DNA of 64,000 nucleotides from Pirellulales bacterium (GCA_019694435.1 JAIBBZ010000011.1:1-64000); one strand, 5' to 3'; numbered from the stretch's first letter, positions 46,343 through 55,191 are shown. Notes: generated from the letters alone by a model not told the origin. A program made the numbers and translations.

Positions 46343-47929
46343 TTAGGTGGCCATGGCCTGACCGCCGGCAGGAGCGACTGCGGCACCAGGGGCGAACATC
46401 GAACCACCGGTTACGGGGCTCACTGAAGTGGTTTCCGAGTTGGCGATCCAGCCTGGCGGATAGGCCGACATCCCGTGTTCGTGCAGGTCGAGGCCTTCGA
46501 TCTGCTCCAGATCGCTGACGCGCAATCCAAGCGTGGCCTTGATCAGCAGGAAGATGGCACCGCTGACGCTGAACGACCAGACGAACGCGGCACCACAGCC
46601 GATCAATTGGGTGACGAGCAGGTCGACGCCTCCGCCGTGTACCAGCCCAATCTCCTTGGCAAACAGTCCGACGCAGATCGTGCCGAAGCAACCGCAGACC
46701 CCGTGAACGGAGATGGCACCCACGGGATCATCGATGCGAATCTTGTCGAAGAACACGCACGCGCCGACAACCAACACGCCCGCGAGGAAGCCGGTCAAGA
46801 GCGCGTAGGGCACCGGGATGATGTCGCAGCCCGCAGTGATGGCCACGAGGCCCGCGAGCGTTCCGTTGAGCGTGAACGAGACGTCAGGCTTTTTGAAGGC
46901 GATCCACGACGCGAGCATGGCGCCAATGGCGCCTCCGGCGGCGGCGATATTCGTCGTGACGGCGATGAAGGCGAAGTTTCCGTTCCCGACGGCCGTGGTG
47001 CTGCCCGGATTGAAGCCGAACCACCCCAGCCAGAGGATGAACACGCCAATCGCGCCCAGCGGAATACTGTGACCGGGAATCGGCATGGCTTTGCCATTGA
47101 CGAACTTGCCGATCCGAGGACCGACGACGAGCGCACCGGCTAGTGCGGCCCAGCCGCCGATCGAATGCACCACGGTCGAGCCGGCGAAATCGTGGAAGCC
47201 GCGTTCAGCCAGCCATCCTCCGCCCTGCCACAGGTTGCCCCACGCCCACGAGCCGAAGACCGGGTACACGATCGCGGTGATGAAGACGGTGTAGATCAAG
47301 TAGCTGGAGAACTTCGTGCGTTCGGCCATGGCGCCGCTGACGATCGTCGCGGCCGTGGCACAAAACACCGTTTGGAAGATCAGGAACGCCCAGCCAAACG
47401 AGACCTTGTCCGGCGAGGCAACTTCGGGATCGAAGAAGAAGTTGTTGGTGCCGACCAGATTGTGATACGTCGCGCCGAACATCAGGCCGAAGCCGACGAT
47501 CCAGAAAGCGACGCTGCCCAGGCAGAAATCCAGCAGGTTCTTCATCAGGATGTTGCAGGTGTTCTTCGCACGCGTGAAGCCTGCTTCGACCGTGGCGAAA
47601 CCAGCCTGCATGAAGAACACGAGGAACGCCGCGATACACGTCCAGAGAGTATCGGCGTCGGCATAGACGGTCGAAGTGACGGTGCCGGCGTCGTCGGTCT
47701 TGAGCGACGCATCCTTCAACGCCGCGAGTTTCTCATCGACCGACATCGCGTCCCATGTTTTTGCAGCTTCGGCCGCTTCCTCGGGCGCGGTCTCTGCGGG
47801 CGGCGCTTCGACCGGCGCAGCAGCTTCCGCCGGGGGGGCGGCCTCCTGTGCCCGCACGAGCGCCGGTAAGTAAACGAGGGCTCCCAGTAGAACGCTGCAT
47901 CGCAGCAAGCCTGCACAGAAGGATCTCAC
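46343..47929 (-). CDS. amtB: Ammonium transporter Amt
   Basis: The 528-residue protein has a signal peptide (GLLRCSVLLGALVYLPALVRA) and a Pro/Ala/Glu-rich N-terminal extension. Eleven membrane segments of the Amt/MEP/Rh family follow. FMQAGFATVEAGFTRAKNT, FGSWAWGNLWQGGGWL, the twin-His pore residues (FAGSTVVHSIGGW and SVHGVCGCFG) and the C-terminal GLDLHEHGMSAYP are all present. It conducts ammonium into the cell. The start is a GTG at 47929, chosen for the signal peptide; the frame extends further upstream without a sensible start. A sigma-54 promoter lies about 100 bases upstream, consistent with nitrogen control. No glnK neighbour is visible. Confidence 0.95.
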   Translation of the reverse strand: MRSFCAGLLRCSVLLGALVYLPALVRAQEAAPPAEAAAPVEAPPAETAPEEAAEAAKTWDAMSVDEKLAALKDASLKTDDAGTVTSTVYADADTLWTCIAAFLVFFMQAGFATVEAGFTRAKNTCNILMKNLLDFCLGSVAFWIVGFGLMFGATYHNLVGTNNFFFDPEVASPDKVSFGWAFLIFQTVFCATAATIVSGAMAERTKFSSYLIYTVFITAIVYPVFGSWAWGNLWQGGGWLAERGFHDFAGSTVVHSIGGWAALAGALVVGPRIGKFVNGKAMPIPGHSIPLGAIGVFILWLGWFGFNPGSTTAVGNGNFAFIAVTTNIAAAGGAIGAMLASWIAFKKPDVSFTLNGTLAGLVAITAGCDIIPVPYALLTGFLAGVLVVGACVFFDKIRIDDPVGAISVHGVCGCFGTICVGLFAKEIGLVHGGGVDLLVTQLIGCGAAFVWSFSVSGAIFLLIKATLGLRVSDLEQIEGLDLHEHGMSAYPPGWIANSETTSVSPVTGGSMFAPGAAVAPAGGQAMAT

Positions 47930-48025
47930 GGTGATATCGCCTTTTGCACGAGTGCACGCGCCGCCACCTCTGCACGCTGCGAGGGAAGGATGGGACTCGC
48001 CCGGCGGAGCGTCTTCGCCAGCGCA

Positions 48026-48042
48026 GGCAATGACCGTGCCAC
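48026..48042 (-). promoter_or_regulatory. Sigma-54 (-24/-12) promoter of amtB
   Basis: Read leftwards the sequence is TGGCACG, four bases, then TTGCC, an almost perfect match to the RpoN consensus TGGCACG-N4-TTGCW. Transcription would begin near 48015, leaving an 86-base leader before the GTG start. Ammonium transporter genes are commonly sigma-54 and NtrC dependent, so context supports the site. Confidence 0.75.
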
Positions 48043-48152
48043 ATGCCAGCACCGCCCCATTCGGACGCGCGGCGGAGGATGGCAAAGCCAAGTCGTGCTT
48101 TGTCCTTAAGAATTGTTCAAGGAATTCGGTCGGTACCCGGAAAGTATGGGTT

Positions 48153-48169
48153 TGCCCAGCATTTGGGCA
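48153..48169. promoter_or_regulatory. 17-bp dyad, candidate NtrC-like enhancer site
   Basis: TGCCCAGCATTTGGGCA is a perfect inverted repeat of TGCCCA with a 5-base spacer. This is the same length and end bases as the NtrC site (TGCACC-N5-GGTGCA). It lies about 125 bases upstream of the -12 element, a normal distance for an enhancer-binding activator. Confidence 0.45.
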
Positions 48170-48343
48170 GGGAGTTGACCTGTTCCTGCGCAACGGAATT
48201 CTCAGAGAAATCCGCACTTCGCCACCCCTAGGCCGAACGTGCCGCTATGTCTGCGGCGGACCTAGCGCAGCGACCGCGGCGGGATGAACCTGCGGTCGGG
48301 AGATCGCACTTGAGAATGCCCGCAGGTTGAAGGGGTTGCCAAG

Positions 48344-48417
48344 CACGCCCGGCAGGAATCGAACCTGCAACCTGCGGATTAGAAGTCCGCTGCTCTATCC
48401 GATTGAGCTACGGGCGC
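48344..48417 (-). tRNA. tRNA-Arg (anticodon TCT)
   Basis: Read leftwards the gene begins GCGCCCGTAGCTC and has an anticodon arm GCGGA-CTTCTAA-TCCGC with anticodon TCT, which reads AGA. The T arm is GCAGG-TTCGATT-CCTGC and the acceptor end is CGGGCGT. Acceptor pairs 2-7 are Watson-Crick and pair 1-72 is G-U. CCA is not encoded. Confidence 0.93.
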
Positions 48418-48451
48418 ATCTGTCTATTCTGACTAGTTTCTCGCCGATCTC

Positions 48452-49003
48452 CTACTGGCTGGCTTGCTCGACCTGGTTGGCCTGCTGAACCTGGGCGAGT
48501 TGCGTGTAAAAGCGCTCCCAGTCGTGGGCGTCGGGAGGGTCTTGTTGTTTGAGCAGTGCGGCGAACTCGGCGGCTTCGGCAGCCGTGATCGATTCGCGCG
48601 GGACAAATCTGACGCCTGCTGGCGGCTGGTCGAAGGCAATCCGCAGGCATTGGTCGATAGGCAGCTCCAGCCCCAGGTCGGGATGCTCTCGCTCGGGATG
48701 CGATTGGTTGAACGGCGGCAACGGGAACGTGTGCTGCACGGACTGACCAAACTCCGACAGCCATGCCAGGGCCCGCAACTCGGGCAAAACCGTGCGCCAC
48801 CGCAGCGTCCATTCCGCCGCCGCGGGCAAGTTCGAGGAGATCACCAGTGTCGTGGCCGCCGCGACGTCGGCATCGGTCTCCTGGTCGGTTGAAACGATCT
48901 GCACATGCGGCAAGCCGGCCGGAAACTCCAAGACCCTCAGCGCCGAGAGCGGATAGAACACCGGTTGAAAGTACGGCGGGACCGCCAGTGGCAATTCCGG
49001 CAC
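48452..49003 (-). CDS. Hypothetical protein (183 aa)
   Basis: I do not recognise this protein. It has no signal peptide or membrane segment. The sequence (YPLSALRVLEFPAGLPHVQIVSTD, then WRTVLPELRALAWLSEFGQSVQH, then DWERFYTQLAQVQQANQVEQASQ) suggests a soluble mixed alpha/beta protein with a helical, Gln-rich C-terminus. The start is a GTG and no clear ribosome-binding site is seen. It lies immediately upstream of the tRNA-Arg gene on the same strand. Coding is supported by the long uninterrupted frame and a codon pattern like its neighbours. Confidence 0.6.
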   Translation of the reverse strand: MPELPLAVPPYFQPVFYPLSALRVLEFPAGLPHVQIVSTDQETDADVAAATTLVISSNLPAAAEWTLRWRTVLPELRALAWLSEFGQSVQHTFPLPPFNQSHPEREHPDLGLELPIDQCLRIAFDQPPAGVRFVPRESITAAEAAEFAALLKQQDPPDAHDWERFYTQLAQVQQANQVEQASQ

Positions 49004-49418
49004 TCGAATTATGCTGTCGTGCCGTCGGCGCGTGAAGCAGGCCTTTCGCGTACATGATTACAACAGCCGTACTGGCGAGGCTGTGCGGTTCCCTACGCGC
49101 CGCGTCGCGAGTAAATCAGTCTGATCGTCGTCGTGCTCGATCGCTTGAGTGTACATCGCCCGGTGGTGAAGCGACTGCAGGCCCGTCGAGCTGGACCAGG
49201 GGTAGAATCGGGCCGCTGCTTCTGCTGGCAGAAGCAGCCATCCGGCGGCTCACCTTAAGCCGGGGGGAATTGCCAACCCCCAAGATGCCCGCGTGCGACG
49301 TCGATTCGTTGCGGTCGACCTCTCAGCCAACCGAGTAGATCGAGTTCGCGGCCATGCGCTAGAATCGCGTATGTGAAGGCAAGTTTAACCTCTAGACAGT
49401 TCGGATGGCGGTCGACTC
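49004..49418. other. Intergenic region with palindromes, no gene seen
   Basis: This 415-base gap separates the hypothetical gene from the SGNH hydrolase gene, which diverge here. It contains the 24-base palindrome at 49215-49238 and a GGGGG/CCCCC hairpin about 25 bases further on (around 49262-49281). I see no convincing open reading frame, RNA gene or clear promoter boxes. Confidence 0.5.
49215..49238. repeat. 24-base near-perfect palindrome
   Basis: GCTGCTTCTGC (49215-49225) and GCAGAAGCAGC (49228-49238) are exact inverted copies separated by TG. The site could be an operator bound by a dimeric regulator or the stem of an RNA hairpin. No U tract follows. Confidence 0.7.
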
Positions 49419-50501
49419 ATGCGCAGGATTCGCTCGCGGCTGCTTTTGAGCATGGTCACCCTGATATCCGCCTTCTTGGTGCTGGAAGCGGGCCTTCGTC
49501 TGTATGCAAGGTGGATCAATGCCTTGACGGTGGTGCAACTCGACCCGCAGCTTGGCTGGCGGTTGATTCCTCAAGCTCGCCGACACGTTGACAGCGAAAC
49601 CGAGCCCTACGACATAGCTATCAATTCAGCGGGATGGCGCGATGGCGAGTTCTCGACCGAAAAGCCGCGAGGAGTCTATCGCATCCTGCTGTTGGGCGAC
49701 TCGTTTCTATTTGCGACGGGGGGCGTCGATTACGGTTTACGCTATTCGGAGATTCTTGAACAGCGTCTTCCGAGTCTAGAGGCACTGAACTTCGGCGTGC
49801 CCGGCTTTGATCTGGCGCAAGAGTACCTGTTGCTTGAGCGCGAGGGCCTCAATTACGATCCCGATCTCGTTGTCGTCTGTCTCTACTGGAACGACGATCT
49901 GGAGTCTTTTCTCGGCTATCACCCGAAAATGGCCCATGCCAAGCCGTGCTTGCGGAGGGAAGGCGGTGAGTTGGTCATCCGTCCCCCCGCGCATAGCCTG
50001 TTTGCGCGAGCCGTGGAGTCGAGTGCTGCGATTTCGTGGGTCGAGCGGCGTCTGGCTACGCTTACTGCCAAACGCGACGCACTTCCAGAGCGAGACATCC
50101 CCGACGAAGAACGCGCGTTCTGCTTCCGACAGATCTTTCGTCGATTTGTTCAAGGATCGCTGCTCGAAGGCGCCGACCTTGCCGTGACCTATTTGCCTCA
50201 TCCGTGGGACGCAAACGCGCAACCAAACCTAATGCAGGTCTCGGTCCGCGACTCGGCCAAGGAACTTGGATTTGTTTGGGTCGACTTGACACCGCGGTTG
50301 GGCCCCGGCAACGCCAAAGAGCCCTATTTCTTCGCCGTGAACGGGCATCTAAATCGCCGGGGCCACGAGGTCGTAGCAGCCGAGCTGCAAGCGATGATCA
50401 AATCGTTACCTTCCTGGAGCCGTTTTCAAAGCCAGACAGCAAACTCAGGTCTAGATGTTCAGCCGAAGGCCTATGGTGTTGTCTCCACTTCGCAACCCTG
50501 A
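49419..50501 (+). CDS. Membrane-anchored SGNH/GDSL hydrolase-like protein
   Basis: The 360-residue protein has an N-terminal membrane anchor (RLLLSMVTLISAFLVLEAGLRLY). A DPQLGWRLIPQ segment follows, as is usual in bacterial SGNH proteins of surface loci, and then the nucleophile block ILLLGDSF with Ser95. FGVPGFDLAQEYLLLE, VVVCLYWNDDLES (the catalytic Asn-type block) and a C-terminal VNGHLNRRGHEVV give the remaining blocks. The Asp expected two residues before the catalytic His is Asn here. It may de-acylate an extracellular polysaccharide or lipid. Its 3' end overlaps the convergent membrane-protein gene by 31 bases. Confidence 0.82.
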   Translation: MRRIRSRLLLSMVTLISAFLVLEAGLRLYARWINALTVVQLDPQLGWRLIPQARRHVDSETEPYDIAINSAGWRDGEFSTEKPRGVYRILLLGDSFLFATGGVDYGLRYSEILEQRLPSLEALNFGVPGFDLAQEYLLLEREGLNYDPDLVVVCLYWNDDLESFLGYHPKMAHAKPCLRREGGELVIRPPAHSLFARAVESSAAISWVERRLATLTAKRDALPERDIPDEERAFCFRQIFRRFVQGSLLEGADLAVTYLPHPWDANAQPNLMQVSVRDSAKELGFVWVDLTPRLGPGNAKEPYFFAVNGHLNRRGHEVVAAELQAMIKSLPSWSRFQSQTANSGLDVQPKAYGVVSTSQP

Positions 50502-50878
50502 CGGCGCTGCGAAGACCAATGCAGGATCACGCCCGCGAACGTGACGATCATGGCCGGCGCCGTCCAGGGGCGTCGCCCGAGGCCGCACGACCAGGGTTCA
50601 AGACAAAAGGCCGTCAACAGCAGCAACGGGGCGGCCAGCAAGGCCGCGCTGCCCACCTTTTGCCACATGCCCCGACGGCCCGAAGCGGGCTGCAGATACA
50701 ACCCCAAGGTGACATTGATCAAGCCGACGAGGAGCAGATAGACGTGATCTGAACGCAGCAGCAGGCGAACGACGTCGGGCTGCGAATCGATGCCACCCAG
50801 GCCGAATCGCAGGTACAGACCCGTGGCAAGAAATGCCACGACCGACAAGAGGCCCACGAAATGATGTGCGCGACGCAT
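50471..50878 (-). CDS. Small four-helix membrane protein
   Basis: The 135-residue product begins MRRAHHFVGLLSVVAFLATGLYL and has about four hydrophobic segments (the second in YLLLVGLINVTLGLYL, the third in SAALLAAPLLLLTAFCL and the fourth in MIVTFAGVILHW). The spacing suggests a compact membrane protein with both ends inside. I cannot name its family. ATG 50878 follows GGTGG at a suitable distance; the frame is open further upstream but that part overlaps the prs gene. It lies 89 bases downstream of prs on the same strand. Confidence 0.65.
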   Translation of the reverse strand: MRRAHHFVGLLSVVAFLATGLYLRFGLGGIDSQPDVVRLLLRSDHVYLLLVGLINVTLGLYLQPASGRRGMWQKVGSAALLAAPLLLLTAFCLEPWSCGLGRRPWTAPAMIVTFAGVILHWSSQRRQGCEVETTP

Positions 50879-50967
50879 GCCACCGTGGACAGTCCGAGTC
50901 GCGCGGGGGTTCGCTGCCCGTACGGCCCGGCACACGCAACCGGTTCCTGGTCGATCAACCAAGTCGA

Positions 50968-51912
50968 TCAGCCGAACAGCCGGCTGACCGACTCGTTGCG
51001 ATGAATCCGCTTGATGGCCTCGCCCAACAACGGCGCGACGGTGCGGACCTTGATCTTGGGCAGCAACTGGTGCGGCTTGAGCGGAATGCTGTCGGTGATC
51101 ACCACGCTTTGGATCGGTGCCGACTCGAGCCGTTGCACCGCCGGACCACACAGCACGCCGTGCGTGGCGGCCACGTGGATTTCCCGGGCCCGGGCTTCGT
51201 GCAGCACTTGTGCCGCGCCGCAGATCGAGCCGGCCGTGCTGATCATATCGTCGAACATCAGGCAGATTTTGCCTTCGACCGGCCCGCCGATGATGTTCTC
51301 GTGGCGGACTTCTTCGGCGCTCGTGCGTCGCTTGTCGACGATCGCCAACCGGCCGCCGAGCCGCTTCACGTGCCCCAGGGCGCGCTTGATGCTGCCTTCG
51401 TCCGGGCTGACGATCACGATGTCGTCGGTCTTGAAGCCCATCGCCTGGAAATACTCATTGAGTACCGGCGAGGCATAGAGGTGGTCGACCGGGACGTCGA
51501 AAAACCCTTGAATCTGCGCGGCGTGCAGGTCCATGGTCAGCACCCGGTCGGCGCCGGCCCGGGTGATGACGTCAGCGACGAGCTTGGCGGTGATCGGTAC
51601 CCGGCCCGAGTCCTTGCGGTCCTGGCGGGCATAGCCGTAGTAGGGGATCACGGCGGTGATCCGCTCGGCGCTGGCCCGCCGGCAACTGTCGATCATGATC
51701 AACAGTTCCATCAGGTTTTCATTGACCGGCGGGCAGGTCGGCTGCACGAGAAACACGTCGCGGCCGCGGACGTCCTCGTCGATCTTGCAGGAGATCTCGC
51801 CGTCGGGAAAGTTGCCGATCGAGATATGGCCGAGCGGCAAGCCCAGGTACTCGCAAATCCGCGAAGACAACTCCGGGTTTGCCCGACCGCTAAAGATTTT
51901 CAAGTCGTTCAT
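50968..51912 (-). CDS. prs: Ribose-phosphate pyrophosphokinase
   Basis: PRPP synthetase makes phosphoribosyl pyrophosphate from ribose 5-phosphate and ATP for purine, pyrimidine, His and Trp synthesis. The 314-residue protein is full length, with KIFSGRANPELSSRI, NFPDGEISCKIDEDVRG, VIPYYGYARQDRKDSGR, VLTMDLHAAQIQGFFD and the PRPP-binding loop LMFDDMISTAGSI. ATG 51912 is chosen because the family begins with the NDLKIFSG segment. It follows the glmU-like gene in the order glmU-prs seen in many bacteria, with a 168-base gap. Confidence 0.97.
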   Translation of the reverse strand: MNDLKIFSGRANPELSSRICEYLGLPLGHISIGNFPDGEISCKIDEDVRGRDVFLVQPTCPPVNENLMELLIMIDSCRRASAERITAVIPYYGYARQDRKDSGRVPITAKLVADVITRAGADRVLTMDLHAAQIQGFFDVPVDHLYASPVLNEYFQAMGFKTDDIVIVSPDEGSIKRALGHVKRLGGRLAIVDKRRTSAEEVRHENIIGGPVEGKICLMFDDMISTAGSICGAAQVLHEARAREIHVAATHGVLCGPAVQRLESAPIQSVVITDSIPLKPHQLLPKIKVRTVAPLLGEAIKRIHRNESVSRLFG

Positions 51913-52080
51913 GGCGCCGTTGCCACCGAAAGCATGATCCGTTTCGTGCCGGAGCCCGAAGGCATGGCCGCGGTGAATTCGCTGCGGAATCGAACCTATC
52001 GTCATGGCGTCGGACGTAACGAAAGTCGTATCCGGGCAGCGGGCGCGGTGCAGGTGAACCGCCAACTGCCGGTGCGGCCG

Positions 52081-52824
52081 CTAATGCGTCAAAGTACGCA
52101 TGGCGGCCTCCACCGCCGCCAACTCATCGGGGGTATTGATCGACAGCGCCTCGATGGGCTGTAGCACCGGCAACGCGCGCACGTCTTTGCCTTCGCGCAG
52201 CAGCACGCCGGGACAATCGGTCAAATAGTATTCGCGCTGAGCGTTGTCGGCTCGAATATGATCGAGCGCGTGCAGCAGCTCGGCCGCGTCGAACACGTAG
52301 GTGCTCAAGTTGACTTCGGTGATTTGCCGCTGCTGGGGCGAGGCGTCTTTCTCCTCGACGATGCCGACAAAGCGGCCTGCATCGTCGCGGAGGATGCGGC
52401 CCAAGCCTTGGGGGTTTTCCTTGTGCGCGGTGCCCAGCAGGCACGCCGGGCGCGTCCGTTCGAACTCGTCGAGCAGGGCCCGCACGCTGGCGGGCTGCAG
52501 CATAGGCGAGTCGCCGGCGACGACGAGGACGGGGCCCTGGTGCGCCGCGAGAAAGTCGCGGCACATCATCACGGCATGCCCGGTGCCCAATTGTTCGCGC
52601 TGTTCGCAGAACAACAGGCCGCTGCGTCCCGCGAGGGTCTCGCGGACCAGCTCCGCCCGATAGCCCACGACGACGGCGATCTGCTCGACCCCGCCGGCGA
52701 CCAGGGCGTCGAGACAGAAATCGACCATGGGCCGGCCCGCGACAGGGATCAGCACCTTGGGCAGCTCGGACTTCATCCGGGTGCCCTTGCCGGCAGCCAT
52801 CACGACCGCAACGCTTCTTCCCAT
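52081..52824 (-). CDS. GlmU-like nucleotidyltransferase lacking the acetyltransferase domain
   Basis: The 247-residue protein is a sugar-nucleotide pyrophosphorylase: VAVVMAAGKGTRMKSELPKVL (nucleotide loop), QLGTGHAVMMCRDFL, VLVVAGDSPML (metal-binding Asp), GLGRILRDDAGRFVGIVEEKDA and TEVNLSTYVFDAAEL. This corresponds to the uridyltransferase half of GlmU, which makes UDP-GlcNAc from GlcNAc-1-phosphate. The left-handed beta-helix acetyltransferase half (about 220 residues) is absent and the gene simply stops. GlcN-1-P acetylation must then be done by another protein. The neighbouring prs supports a GlmU-type role; other UTP- or CTP-sugar synthases are less likely. Confidence 0.88.
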   Translation of the reverse strand: MGRSVAVVMAAGKGTRMKSELPKVLIPVAGRPMVDFCLDALVAGGVEQIAVVVGYRAELVRETLAGRSGLLFCEQREQLGTGHAVMMCRDFLAAHQGPVLVVAGDSPMLQPASVRALLDEFERTRPACLLGTAHKENPQGLGRILRDDAGRFVGIVEEKDASPQQRQITEVNLSTYVFDAAELLHALDHIRADNAQREYYLTDCPGVLLREGKDVRALPVLQPIEALSINTPDELAAVEAAMRTLTH

Positions 52825-53027
52825 TGCTGGGGTGCTTCTCCCGTCGGCGATACGGCGCCTGTCCGCCCCAAGCGGCGGCGCCCCTGCATCATTCTTACCA
52901 CCGACAGCGCAGCCAAGCGTGCCGGCCGGAGCAAACGGCTATCTTGGCAGGTAGGCGTGGGGCATGCCAGTGGGTGGCCGGCCGAAACTTGCGGGCACCG
53001 CGGCACTGGCGCCGGCGGGGGATTTGT

Positions 53028-53057
53028 CCTGCCGGCAAAAAATGCACAACCGGCAGG
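53028..53057. repeat. Inverted repeat in the leader of the following gene
   Basis: CCTGCCGG (53028-53035) and CCGGCAGG (53050-53057) are exact inverted copies around a 14-base A-rich spacer. They lie 44 bases before the ATG of the secreted-protein gene and may form an operator or leader hairpin. Confidence 0.6.
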
Positions 53058-53100
53058 TTCGATCCTTGCCGCTGTCGATTCCGCGTGAGGAGACGAGACG

Positions 53101-53781
53101 ATGAAACGGTACTTGCGACGCTTGGCAGTGGTGCTTGCCGTCACCGGTGCTGGCTGGGTTTGTGCGGCAGGGCGCGTGTTGCCTCCGCGTCAGTTTGAGG
53201 TGTCGATCAATGGCGAGACTTTTCAAGTCGAGGCCGACCGCCGGACGACACTCACGAGCCGCAAGACGCCCGGCACCAAGTACGAGGTGGCCGTGCGCGT
53301 GGCGCCCGCACAACGGGCGTCGTTGGGGCGGCTACGACTGAGCTACGATCGCGGGTTCGTCGCGTCGCTCGATGCCGAGCCGCCGGGGGCAACGCTGACG
53401 CTGACCCACGAGTTGGGGTTTACGGTGACGATCGCGGAATTGGGCCCGGCACACGACGAAACAGCGCAGCGGCGCGTGCTGAGCCAGTTGGTGGACGTCA
53501 TGCGCGCGGCGTCGGCCAAGGCCGCCCAGGGCGACGTGCAGGTCGGATCTCCCGCGGATACCGACACCGATCACGGTTCCGGGCAGGTGGTGACGCTACG
53601 ATTTCGCGACCGGAGCGAACAAGATCGCGTCTGCGCGGTCTATGTGTTGAATGTCGGCCGCGTCGCCTGCTCCTGCGTCGCCCAGGTGGCCGATGAGGTG
53701 GCGGAGGACGCCCAACCCTTGGTCGACGCGGTGCTCGATTCGCTCGAGGAGGAGCGTTCCGGCCAAAACGGCAATCCGTAA
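53101..53781 (+). CDS. Secreted hypothetical protein (226 aa)
   Basis: I do not recognise this protein. It has a signal peptide (YLRRLAVVLAVTGAGWVCAAG) and then a beta-rich body (PRQFEVSINGETFQVEADR, TKYEVAVRVAP, TLTLTHELGFTVTIAEL). A region with two Cys (VGRVACSCVAQVADEV) and an acidic C-terminal helix follow. It may be a small periplasmic protein of the type found in many planctomycetes. The ATG at 53101 is the first in frame and follows GAGGAG at a normal spacing (GAGGAGACGAG before the start). No operon partner is obvious. Confidence 0.75.
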   Translation: MKRYLRRLAVVLAVTGAGWVCAAGRVLPPRQFEVSINGETFQVEADRRTTLTSRKTPGTKYEVAVRVAPAQRASLGRLRLSYDRGFVASLDAEPPGATLTLTHELGFTVTIAELGPAHDETAQRRVLSQLVDVMRAASAKAAQGDVQVGSPADTDTDHGSGQVVTLRFRDRSEQDRVCAVYVLNVGRVACSCVAQVADEVAEDAQPLVDAVLDSLEEERSGQNGNP

Positions 53782-53889
53782 GACCCTGTGGCCTGCGCGA
53801 TCCTTGGCCCGCGGCCCTGCGCGCGGGTATTCTTGATTTGGGGATCCATTGACCGACCGATCGCAGCTTCCGGCAACCTGACGGCATCC

Positions 53890-55191
53890 ATGACCGAACC
53901 CAGCGCCCCGAACGGAACGCCCGCCGACTCCCGCCCCCTGGAGATCCAAGTCTCGGAACGGGTGAAGCGATTGCCGCCCTATTTGTTTGCGCGGATCAAT
54001 GCGCTGAAGTACCAGAAACGCCGCGCGGGAGCCGATGTCATCGATCTGGGCATGGGCAATCCCTCGGATCCGCCCGCGCAGATCGTGATCGAAAAACTGG
54101 CCGAGGCAGCGCGCGACGAGCGCAACCACGGCTATTCGCAAAGCCTGGGCATTCTGAACCTGCGTCGCGAGGTGGCGGCCAAGTATCTCAAGCGCTGGGG
54201 GCGACGGCTCGACCCCGAAAGTGAAATCGTCGTCTGCCTGGGCTCGAAGGAAGGCTTCAGCCACATGTGTCTGGCCCTGCTGGGGCCGGGCGACACGGCG
54301 ATTGTGCCGGCACCTTCGTATCCGGCGCACATGTACGCCGTGGCGTTGGCCGGAGCGAACGCGATTCAGCTCGAGGTGGCCGATAGCGAGAAGTACCTCT
54401 CGAACGTGGCTTACACCTGCGAACATCTCTATCCGCGGCCGAAACTGCTGATCCTCAACTACCCGCACAATCCTTCGGCCGTCACGGTCGATCCGGAGTT
54501 TTACGCCGATGCCGTGAAGCTGGCGAAAAAATACGGGCTGATGGTGATCAGCGACCTGGCCTATGCCGACTTGTGCTTCGACACGTATCAGGCCCCCAGC
54601 TTCCTCTCGGCGCCTGGTGCGCTCGACGTGGGCGTCGAGTTCACGACGATGAGCAAGGGCTACAACATGGCCGGCTGGCGCGTCGGCTATTGCGCCGGTA
54701 ACTCGCAGATGGTCCGCGCGCTGTCGACGATCAAGGGCTATTACGATTACGGCATGTTCTTGCCGATTCAGGTGGCCGCGATCGTGGCCCTGCGCCATAC
54801 CGATGCCGAGGTCGAGGCGCAATCGAAGATCTATCAGCGCCGCCGCGACGTGCTCTGCGAAGGGCTGCGCCGCTTGGGCTGGCAAATGGAGACGCCGCGC
54901 GCCGGCATGTTTGTCTGGGCGCAGATCCCTGAATACTGGCGCAAACAGATGGACTCGATCGACTTCGCCATGAAGCTGCTCGAAGAAGGCGACGTAGCCG
55001 TCGCGCCGGGGGGCGGATTCGGACCGGCGGGAGAGGGTTTTCTGCGACTGGCCATGGTCGAGAACGAGAATCGGCTACGGCAAGCAGTCCGACATATTGG
55101 CCGCTGCCTGGGCAGCGAGGTGGATCGGGCGGCAGATGTGCCTGGCTCGGGCGATTCGGGCGTCCTGCAGGGCGGCAAGGCCGTGAGCTAG
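53890..55191 (+). CDS. Class I/II PLP aminotransferase, AlaC-like
   Basis: The 433-residue protein has [84 protein letters not shown] and the Schiff-base lysine block [16 protein letters not shown]. These fit the AlaC/glutamate-pyruvate aminotransferase branch of class I aminotransferases. LL-diaminopimelate aminotransferase is the nearest alternative. It is cytosolic and probably makes alanine or related amino acids. ATG 53890 matches the family start. The C-terminal 20 residues are a Gly/Asp-rich extension. Confidence 0.92.
   Translation: MTEPSAPNGTPADSRPLEIQVSERVKRLPPYLFARINALKYQKRRAGADVIDLGMGNPSDPPAQIVIEKLAEAARDERNHGYSQSLGILNLRREVAAKYLKRWGRRLDPESEIVVCLGSKEGFSHMCLALLGPGDTAIVPAPSYPAHMYAVALAGANAIQLEVADSEKYLSNVAYTCEHLYPRPKLLILNYPHNPSAVTVDPEFYADAVKLAKKYGLMVISDLAYADLCFDTYQAPSFLSAPGALDVGVEFTTMSKGYNMAGWRVGYCAGNSQMVRALSTIKGYYDYGMFLPIQVAAIVALRHTDAEVEAQSKIYQRRRDVLCEGLRRLGWQMETPRAGMFVWAQIPEYWRKQMDSIDFAMKLLEEGDVAVAPGGGFGPAGEGFLRLAMVENENRLRQAVRHIGRCLGSEVDRAADVPGSGDSGVLQGGKAVS

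Larger units (their letters stand above)
47930..48343. other. Regulatory region upstream of amtB
   Basis: No gene is evident in these 414 bases between amtB and the tRNA gene. The region holds a sigma-54 promoter (48026-48042) and a 17-bp dyad (48153-48169), described separately. No further signals were recognised with confidence. Confidence 0.6.
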
